From: Zoroaster sp. YZ-2022
Lineage: Eukaryota; Echinodermata; Asteroidea; Forcipulatida; Zoroasteridae
Assembly: GCA_029582265.1 (NCBI GenBank)
Contig: CM055828.1
Location: 18,095,728-18,159,727, forward strand
Length of the DNA: 64,000 nucleotides
Reading direction: 5' to 3'
Below are positions 55,316 to 64,000 of the stretch, in pieces. The notes under the pieces were generated by a model, which was not told the DNA's origin, did no database searches, and worked only from the letters and a program-made list of their open reading frames with translations. The position numbers and the translations under genes are program-made. How positions within the stretch are numbered: position 1 is the first letter of the stretch; each line of letters begins with the position of its first letter.

Positions 55316-55655
55316 GCTGTAAAATAAAAATAACTGCTCTTGAAAATAAAAATAACTGCTCTCGAAAATAAAAATAACTGCTCTTGAAAATATAAATAAC
55401 TGCTCTTGAAAATAAAAATAACTGCTCTTGAAAATATAAATAACTGCTCTTGAAAATAAATAACTGCTCTTGAAAAAAAATAACTGCTCTTGAAAATATA
55501 AATAACTGCTCTTGAAAATAAAATAACTGCTCTTCGAAAATAAAATAACTGCTCTCGAAAATAAAAATAACTGCTCTTGAAAATATAAATAACTGCTCTT
55601 GAAAATATAAATAACTGCTCTTGAAAATATAAATAACTGCTCTTGAAAATAAAAT
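55316..55655. repeat. About 22 bp tandem repeat array, right arm (right copy)
   Basis: The inverted counterpart of 54,106-54,424. Several units have lost one to four bases. Confidence 0.9.
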
Positions 55656-56034
55656 GACGATGGCACTAATGGGCTTTCGTAGAAATAAACGAACACGCAC
55701 ACCTTCAACCTCAGACCCACAACATGTAAACAAGTAAACCCATAAATAACTTACGATTATACAAATCAGGGCAGCTCCCTTCTATCACCCAAACAAATGT
55801 TACAACCAACAGGGAAACAAATAAGGTAGTCATCTGAGGAAAAATACAAAATCAAAATCTATTTTATTATCAACTGCTAAATATTGAATGGATAATGGAT
55901 ATCTGTAATTAATGAAAATGGCATTGAATAACTATTCACCGGTCTCACGAAGTGACACAAACTTGCCCACTAGACAACATTTACATTTGAAGAAAACGGC
56001 GTTTGGACTTTATAGGCGCCCTTTGTCAAATAAT

Positions 56035-56640
56035 TGGGGAAAAAACACGCAATTGCTCGTTTTTCATTAACCGCATAGAGAATTGTGTAATCGTGTAATT
56101 TTAATTATTTATCAACCATGAAATTTACGTCATGGTTCATTATCATTATTTATAAACCATAGAAAAGTGTACAATCGTATAATTCTCATTATTTCTAAAC
56201 ATGAAATTGCACGAAATAGTTCAATTTCATTATTTATAAACCATGGAAAAGTGTGCAATCGTGTAATTTTCAATATTTTTATAAACATGAAATTACACGC
56301 CAGTAGCTTTTTACAAACCATGGCAATTACAAAAATACACCCTTATACACCCCTTAAATAATGAAAATGAACTATGGTTAGAAATAATGAAAACAAACAA
56401 TTGCGTGAATTTCCGTGGTTTAGACACTATGGAAATTAAACAAATACATCCTTTTCTATGGTTTATAAACCATGAAAAACTACTGGCGTGTAATTTCAGG
56501 TTTATAAATAATGAAGATTGCACGATTGCACACTTTTCTGTAGTTTGTAATTAATCTAAGAGAACCACTGCGTGCAATTTCATGGTTTATAAATGATGTT
56601 AAAGAACTATGATTTACAAATAATGAAAAACTGCATGCAT
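56035..56640. repeat. Degenerate AT-rich tandem repeats (right copy)
   Basis: Counterpart of 2,640-3,250. Confidence 0.6.
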
Positions 56641-56843
56641 TTTCATTTTGAATTGTTTGACAAATGGTGCCCCAGAAATAAGATGGATTCAATACTAATG
56701 AACACAATTGTGATGTATAATAATGTGGCAGAGTCAATGACAAATACAGTTACCCACCCCGGTGATATACACTATTGTAAGAAAAGTAATAATAATAGTA
56801 AACAAAAACTAAAACTTAAAACTAAAGAATTAAGGCCAACAAT

Positions 56844-57032
56844 TTAAAGTCTCCAGTTTCTGGTCATAGGTCGACTTAAAAATCGGTGCGGTGACACGCG
56901 CTTTTTTGTGTGTGTTCATTATGTTTTTTTAAATTCAACCCCCCCCCCCCCCTCACAAAAAAAACAAAACGAAAATACCGACGCACGGATCTGTGGCGAC
57001 GCGCGCGGAAACCAGAAAACGGAGACTTTTTA
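56844..57032. mobile_element. Short MITE-like element, family 1 (right copy)
   Basis: Counterpart of 3,456-3,643 with the same AAGTCTCCAGTTTCTGGT ends. Confidence 0.5.
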
Positions 57033-57950
57033 GTTGGCATAAGGAAAGAAAACAAAATTATTAAGAGGTTCCACATTAAATTATGGATTCATTCTCGCTT
57101 GGAACGTTGATTTCAGGGTTATACTTATTCTCTAAAAGCAAGTAATTACAAAACTGACCTGTTTGCTAATAACAAATAAGCTTTGAAATTGTTTTAACTG
57201 CATAAATAACCCTACATAAATGAGATACTTCCACTTACTTTGCACTCGGATGTACTTTGGACTCGTGGTAACTCTAAACAAAATGTAGTTTGAATATGAA
57301 CTTTCCTTGCAGTAAATGAAACTTCAAGGCACATGGAATGTTTGGTAACTGTGCAGTAGGAAATATCTACGAGCTCTTTGTACCCAACAGGCTTTCGTTG
57401 ACACACCCTAAACTCAGTCACCGAGTCCACGTAAGTTAAATTGGCCAATGAGTTAGCATATAATCATATAACGGGCTGTCATATTGCTTATTTTTGGGCG
57501 AATCTGTTTTAAAAACTAACTGGCTTTGCATTTTAAAATTATATAAAATCAAAAAAGGAAATAAAAAAGGAAGATATTTGCAAGTTCATATGAGTGTGTC
57601 GCAATGGGTTCTGGGACATTATTTGCTGTTGAACTACACTTCGGACTGTTCTTCGGACTGTTAGAAATCTCTTTTAGGGATATTTGTTTTCCCTTTTTTA
57701 TTAAGGGTTGATCAATGTTCCGATGATAGCGGGGGGCCACGTGCGATATCAAACGTTCTTGATTCTGATTGACAGCTGCGCTGGCCAGTTGGAGACTGCC
57801 CACGCCCTCGACACGTTACATTCAATATATTGTGTAGTCACATGCAACCTGAGGATTAAAACGTGGGGTCCCATCTTATATTAATATGAATTTTTAACAT
57901 GGTACTTATCCCTGAAAGGTTGTGTTTCGTTCAATGTCTGAAATGAAAGC

Positions 57951-58189
57951 TTAAAGGGGCAGTATCGTCACGATCAACAGGACATAGAATCGGAGTGCTT
58001 GTTTTAGATTAACTCCGTGACTGAAAATAATTTCCCACATGATGTATGATGTTATATTACCGTTGCTGTTGCATAATTGAGCCAGTAATTTGCAGTCACT
58101 GTATTCATCTTAAACTAGGACATCATCTTAAACTAGGATTCCATGCCCTGTTGAAAGTCTGCTCTGATCGTGACGATATTGCCCTTTAA
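57951..58189. mobile_element. TTAA-flanked MITE, family 2 (right copy)
   Basis: Counterpart of 4,566-4,807, TTAA at both borders. Confidence 0.75.
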
Positions 58190-59604
58190 CCAAAAGAAAA
58201 CGTTTGATTCCCATTTTCCCTACACACTTGGGATGGGGTGCAATCAGACGTTATTTAGGGATCTAGATTCTCTGTAATGCACTCTGAGAATACATTTAAA
58301 CATATTATCACAGAGAAATATAATGAGTTCTTATAAATTTTAAGGGTTAAATAGGCCTAGAATGTATTCGAAAACAAATATTTGGGAAAATATTCAGTGG
58401 ATAATTGTATTGGTGGGCCCTCTTAATTATTGGAGGAGATATGTACCACCATCCCCGGGTTTTGCGCCCCTGGGATGGGGAATGGTCACAAGGATGGATT
58501 TTAGAGGTGCCTTGTGTTGCATTATTGTGTATCAGGTTGTATTGGGTGCTGTTCTGAAGTTATCATTGCATTATTACTGACCATAAGTATTGCAACATCC
58601 CCAAGGTTCAGTTTGGAGAACTGTGTTACAATAATTTATTTTATTTTATTTACACTACTTAAGACTTCTTGAAAGTGCCTGTGTTTTGAAGTCAATGTTC
58701 TTTTTTACTGTTCTTGCTCGGAAATTATGTAATACACGATCGATGAAATCAGATATGATCATCTCACCTGTTACTGTTGTAAAGTGCTATTTTGAGCATG
58801 TTGCAATACTTTTGGCCAGTGAGTGTACAAAACACACATCTGTCATTATTTTTTTGTCAATATCACTGTCAACATGATGTTCAGATATAGTTAATGGTGC
58901 ATTCAAATACTGATTGGTTATTAGAATGTGACTGACTGTCTATATAGTTTTAACGTAATTGGTATGACTTTGCATTGTCGGTTAGTGTTATTCATTACTT
59001 GTAGTCTATAATTACTCATATTTCAATAGGCTCATTAAATGTGCATAAAACACATACGGAAAAGTTCATTAAACATAAAATAATATGATCGTAAACATCA
59101 TGTTTAGAAATATTATAAAGAGGTTACATTTAATAATGACTATTTGTTTATTTACTTTTTAGGCAGTCTACATTTATGAAGTTTTACAATAAGAACATTT
59201 ATTTTAAAAAATGCAAATAAGGATAACATTTAAAGATATATTGCCCGTGTTAAGAATTTTGGAATTTCAGTATTTTTAAACACATTAAAATAATCTAAAC
59301 TACAGTGCTACAGGTTTGCAACGATATTGGTTAAAAACGGACTGGTACTGTTGTATATGAAATATTTCACTGCACACAAACAAGATTGCTCCCGGAAAAT
59401 TGTCAATCGGTGTTTAAAATGCAGGCAATTAAGTCTTAAATTATTTTAGAGAAATTGCTTCCAACGTTTAGTGTCCCATTTGGCGCAAATCAATTCTGTC
59501 CTAATTATATCGGATGATGAAACATAGTGAAATATTTTAGAAAAAAAGAACAGCCCAAACAAATTCTAAAATAACTTTGCATCCTCCCCCTCTGACCGTG
59601 ACGC

Positions 59605-60003
59605 GGATACGAGATGACGAAGGATTGATGCAGGATTAATCATCTGCTCTTCATGGATGGCCTGAAGTTGTTTGCGAAGAATGAGAAAGAGATTGATTCC
59701 TTGGTGCACACTGTACGGATCTTTAGCGATGACTTCGGCATGAAGTTTGGTCTGGAGAAATGTCCTGCGATGACCATGGAAGGGTTAAAGGGTATATTCG
59801 GATGGAATTGCTTTACCAGATGGCACACAATTGAGGGCGCTGGGTGAAGAAGAAAGTTATAAGTATTTTGGAGTTTAAGAAAGAGTATAAAAGACGAGTA
59901 AACAAGTGTTTGAAGTCCAAGCTGAATGGAGGAAATATTATGATATAGGCGATCAATACATGAGCTACGTCACTGATAAGGCACAGTGCGGGCATTAAAG
60001 CAT
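59605..60003 (+). pseudogene. R4/Dong-like LINE fragment (right copy)
   Basis: Same relic as 6,225-6,508 but longer. It keeps the segment around TTTACCAGATGGCACACAAT and the part matching about 16,617-16,670 of the full LINE. It carries the same MDGLK change and many stops. Confidence 0.7.
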
Positions 60004-61150
60004 GGGATGTAATAAAACAAATGTCTCTAGAAAGTGCTCTTCACCACGGGCGTAAATCCCGGGGAGATGGAGGGGTTATATATATATATATATATATAAC
60101 CTCCACTTTTGGCCCGGCCGTGGGGGGGGGGGATCATCCCCCAGAATGTCATGCGGTAAAATAAGTTTTGCAAAAAGGGGGGAACATTTGGTTTGTTTAA
60201 ATATTTATTGTCTGTTTGTTTCTTTGTCTGTTTGGGTGTCATTTTTATGATGGCTGTGGGATTCTGACTAATTGGGCGCTAGTAGCGTAACCACGGGAGT
60301 TCATGGTGTTCAAACCCTCACCTGATTTGCAGTTTATGATGTAATGATGTATTGATATATAGTTACCCCTGATTATTTCTGTAATAGTTGACGGGACATT
60401 GCACATGACTATTTTTGTCTGACATCTGTAAAAAAAAGTCTCAGTCTAAACCTGTGTTGACAACTATGTTGCTGGTCGAATGGGGATTGGATAATTGAGA
60501 CATATTTGTGCACATCCTAAATAGCAGATTTCTCAATACGTCATTTACAGAAAATTGCTGGCTCGATAGGAATTCTACTGCGTTTTAAACGACTTTTTCA
60601 CATAGGGTAAGAACGTTTGCCCGATTTGTGCAGCGTCTATGACCAGAAACCAGACCATTTTTGGCCCAATGCTTATGGAATTTATTATATGAGGCTTATG
60701 AATCGCTATAGTGTATTTTTGTATGTTTGGGAAATAGCAGTAGTTTTTGAGTGTCATTTAGTAAATCATTTTCTTCCACGTTTCGTTAGTGCCGTGTTTT
60801 GGTAATGATTTCTCGGCGTATACCATGGTGTTAAGTTGGTGAGCTTATCAAACATCCCGGAAATGCGTTCCTGCTGTGTTCAAATTATTGGGGGAAATCA
60901 TTAAAACAAAACTAAAAGAATATCGTTCAATATGTCTGAAGATCAAAATTCAAAAAGCATGCTTCGTTGAAATTAACAGGGTGTCCATTAGGTCTGAGGC
61001 GACGCACACGGAGACCAGAAAACAGGGTTTTTGGCCTTATGGGGAAGAACACAAGACCCAATTTCATATCCCCAAGACTCCTGCCAACAAACGTTCATTT
61101 TAATCATGAATAACCAATGTTTCATTTGTGGAGCAATCAAATTTAACGCT
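60004..61150. other. Segment present only in the right duplicate
   Basis: No counterpart in the left copy. It contains (TA)n near 60,080-60,100, a G-run at 60,121-60,130, and a patch near 60,985-61,030 resembling MITE family 1 (GGCGACGCAC, GAGACCAGAAAACAGGG). No gene is supported. Confidence 0.5.
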
Positions 61151-61435
61151 GTTTTGTTATGAAGGAGGTTTTGTCACCCTTACCTAGTTTGCATTTTTTG
61201 GCGAAAAACTGAAAATTGATTTTTGTTAAAACGACTTATTTCAAAACCATGAATTCCAATAAGGACAACACGTTTCCAATCGCGTTATTTCCAGGCAAAG
61301 AAAATAATTATTATTAAAATTTATATATTTTCAATAGACCTAGACAAGCATATGTTGTTAATTATTCATTATTTCGTGCAACCTTTATTTAACATTCCAA
61401 TACATAATGTTTACGATCATGTTTATATTAAGCAC

Positions 61436-63230
61436 TGGAATGCATAGCATTACCAGACAATGTCGTACCAGTTACGTTCAAATTATAGTCATATAGTTGT
61501 ATACAGCACAAATCACTATTTTAATTAATGCAACCACTATAAACCATATCCCAGCATCATGTTGAAGGCCATAATTTAAATAATTGAATGGACTTCAACA
61601 TAACAAATAAACAGGCCCATGGGGGCAGGGGAGAGTTGAAACATAATATGGTATTTAGATATATTGCCAAACGACTACGTGTTTTGAATTTTGGGATTTC
61701 AGTATGTGTAAAAATCATTGTGAATGTGTAGTAACAATATGGAGAAAAATATTGCTAGTGTTGCAACAGTTATGGTTATAAGCGGACCAATACTACTATA
61801 CATATATATATTTTCATATTACGATATATCGTCCCTAATTTGCCATAGTGACCAATCCGACTTTTTTTCAATTTTAAGTTTTCCCGCCCATTAGTACATT
61901 CAGAAAGAGACCTACCATTGCATCTAATCCACATGCATGAATTCCTTATAGTTTTGGAGACACGGGTCTAGATCTAAAAAACGGTTTTAAACTGGAATGT
62001 ATAACCTGCATCCTGTTTGAACAAACTTTAAATGTTAAAGTAAATTTTCTCATTTGTTGGCGTTTTCTCCCACTTTTGTAACATTATAGACTCGCCCATA
62101 GGCAGAATACAAGAAGGATCTTCATCTGAAAATGTTTTATCTCCATTTTAGACACATTCCGAGTAAACGTTCAAGTTTTTAAGTCGGGTTTCTCGTGTTT
62201 GGTGCTGTACACTTTTGTTTAATACTGTTGCCCCACCCATAAAATAGGCAGTTACCTTTAAAAATGTTTTACCTTTATCCCAAAATCTATTCTAGAGAAA
62301 AATCTCATAAAACTTTCCAATTTGAAGACAGGTATGTCGCTATTTGTATTAATGCTGTCCGCTTTTTAATAATGTGGCCTCACCCACAGAATAGACAAAA
62401 TATAATAAATCCTGCACATCTTAAAATGTAGTATACCTTCTATGTGTTTCCATTTTAAGATACAAAATGATAAGTTACGGTACATTATCTCATTTTTGGG
62501 TCTCACGACCACACTTTTCAAAAATCTAGCCCCGCCCCCAAAATAGGTGAGACCCAAGATGGGTCCATAGCTAAAAATGAAGTCTGGCCCATTCTGAACC
62601 TTCATGCCAAATGTCATAATTTTACCACAGAGTGCACAATTTTTGTTAGCTGCTGGCAGGGGCGTAGCTAAGGTATTTTCACTAGGGTGTGGAAGGCAAT
62701 TTGCCGACTGACATTACCTCAGAAATGAAAGAAAAATCGCCACAAAGACAAATGACAAACCTGTTTTCATTAGTTCACTGCATACACGTGTTTTATATGT
62801 AACACTTTTTAATTTAAATTTACAGGTTTCGTTTACCGATACCTCAGGATATGGTACATGCATGGAGTCTAGTGGCACAAATTTATTAAAATGCCGAGTT
62901 TGATATTTCCAATAAGAATAGCACCACAATAGACCTTTATAATGCTGCCACCATATTTGTCATGTTCCCTGTATACAACAACAACCATAAATACTGATCC
63001 TCATTATACAAAAAGGGGCCATACTATTTTCCTTCCAGCCTCTGTTTGGTTACGTTGATTTAAATGAGAGAAAAACAAGTTGACTGCACCGTGATAAAGG
63101 TCTATAGGGCCTATGCTACATAATTTTAAAGATTAAATTTACCTATTCTTCTACGACTTCCTGTGGCCGTTTGGATTCCTGGTATGTGCCTGCTGTATCA
63201 CAATCAAGTTAATCAACCCTTAAGGCCAAA
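61436..63230. other. Non-coding stretch
   Basis: A short block at 61,433-61,490 repeats 40,345-40,395. Imperfect repeats around CACCCACAGAATAGAC, CGCCCCCAAAATAGG and CACCCATAAAATAGG occur at 62,090-62,560. No gene is supported. Confidence 0.5.
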
Positions 63231-63413
63231 AAAGTCTCCGGTTTCTGGTCATCGGTCAGCTTCAAAATCGGTGCGGTGACGCGCTTTTTCAGCCATCTTT
63301 TTTGCTGGATCGATTGCAATTCTGCCGTGCTGTTCTTTAAACGACTTTTCCACGCATATACAATGTATTACGTATTTCCCTGTCACAGCACAGACGACCA
63401 AAAACCGAAGACT
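63231..63413. mobile_element. Short MITE-like element, family 1 (third copy)
   Basis: AAAGTCTCCGGTTTCTGGTC at the left and the complement of GACCAAAAACCGAAGACT at the right. The interior ATCGGTGCGGTGACGCGC matches 3,494-3,511. Confidence 0.5.
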
Positions 63414-63701
63414 CAAGTGCTTTCATTTTGAAAAAAACGGAATTTGCATGAAAACTGAATTTGCATGGCTGGAGGGAAGGGCAGGGGCCTTGATGAATAG
63501 GGTGTGTGCCCTTAAAAGGTGTGTCATTGAGTATTCAAATTTACCAGGAAAGCATAAGGGCTTCCAAGTTCCTTTGTTGTCTCGCTTAAGTACCCCCTGT
63601 CTGTGCGCCAGTGCCAGTCCACTGAAAAAATTATCGCTGCGCCTTTGAACACATTTTACAAAATGCGGTTAAACACAAAGCTATGCAACACAAAATAAAA
63701 A

Positions 63702-63938
63702 TATACATAACAGCAAAAGAAACGTCACCCCCTAAATTTTGATAAGTCTGACAACGTGTTTAGCTTATGTGTCCTCAGACGTCATGCATGACGAATTTTG
63801 AGGTCAACCAAATTTGCCACATTGTGTTCGTGTTACACTCCATACTCATAATATTCTTCATTAAACAAATTATATTAATTATAAAATGAAAATAATAAAT
63901 ATTTTTAGGGTGACGTTTCTTTGCGGTTATGTATATAT
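63702..63938. mobile_element. MITE with about 35 bp inverted termini
   Basis: TATACATAACAGCAAAAGAA then ACGTCACCC at the left pairs with GGGTGACGTTTCTTTGCGG then TTATGTATATA at the right, with a few mismatches. About 237 bp, no coding capacity. The right end abuts the assembly gap. Confidence 0.7.
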
Positions 63939-63942
63939 CAAA

Positions 63943-64000
63943 NNNNNNNNNNNNNNNNNNNNNNNNNNNNNNNNNNNNNNNNNNNNNNNNNNNNNNNNNN
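63943..64000. other. Assembly gap (N)
   Basis: 58 undetermined bases end the window. Confidence 1.

Larger units (their letters stand above)
54077..55681 (-). mobile_element. DDE-integrase DNA transposon (right copy)
   Basis: The element is 1,605 bp with the same TACGAAAGCCCATTAGTG termini and TSD GAAATA (54,071-54,076 and 55,682-55,687). The arms of about 22 bp repeats lie at 54,106-54,424 and 55,316-55,655 and differ in unit number and small indels from the left copy. Its transposase frame is intact. Confidence 0.85.
53395..61435. repeat. Right copy of the large direct duplication
   Basis: Collinear with 1-6,900. It contains a transposon at 54,077-55,681, degenerate repeats at 56,035-56,640, MITEs at 56,844-57,032 and 57,951-58,189, and a Dong-like relic at 59,605-60,003. 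59,950-61,150 has no counterpart in the left copy. Confidence 0.9.

Overview
This is a window of animal nuclear DNA, most likely from a marine invertebrate and perhaps a deuterostome. The evidence is its AT-rich base composition, its load of metazoan-type retroelements (Penelope-like, Tx1/L1-like, R4/Dong-like and a tRNA-Leu SINE), several MITE families, a 28S rRNA fragment with a very GC-rich D2 region, and one apparent spliced host exon. I cannot name the species. Nearly every coding stretch belongs to mobile DNA.

Layout. 1-6,900 is the left copy of a roughly 7-8 kb direct duplication whose right copy is 53,395-61,435. Both hold the end of a Penelope-like element (PLE), a DDE-integrase DNA transposon with tandem-repeat arms, a TTAA-flanked MITE and a Dong-like LINE relic. 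8,100-17,900 is a chain of retroelements separated by (TAA)n tracts: a GIY-YIG PLE fragment, a Tx1/L1-like LINE with two ORFs, and a Dong-like LINE. SINE copies follow at 17,884-18,771. 38,913-53,400 is gene-poor. It holds a long inverted-repeat element enclosing a 28S rRNA fragment, satellite-like arrays, MITEs, two PLE relics and one exon with a possible Link-type domain.

The main feature is a 17.49 kb Polinton/Maverick (adintovirus-like) element at 21,419-38,907. It has about 310 bp terminal inverted repeats and a 5 bp target-site duplication (ACTGG). Replication and integration genes: a PCNA-like sliding clamp at the left end, a retrovirus-type integrase, and a protein-primed-type family B DNA polymerase at the right end with an N-terminal SAP-like extension. 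Morphogenesis genes: major capsid protein, penton-like minor capsid protein, A32-type packaging ATPase, and a set of coiled-coil, membrane and small proteins typical of Polintons. No adenain-type protease is recognisable. The clamp and polymerase genes start inside or at the edge of the two TIRs and read inwards, so identical TIR sequence probably drives both. An 86 bp inner TIR segment is repeated a third time before the zinc-finger gene. All three convergent gene junctions carry a GC-rich hairpin, followed by a T-run directly or within a few bases, at the stop codons.

The Polinton is decayed. Most genes carry single frameshifts or an in-frame TAA, one gene is split by a dimeric SINE, and another by a 343 bp hAT-type MITE with a perfect 8 bp TSD. 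Only some small genes and the clamp gene keep open frames. Frameshifts at homopolymers could partly be assembly errors, but the insertions cannot.
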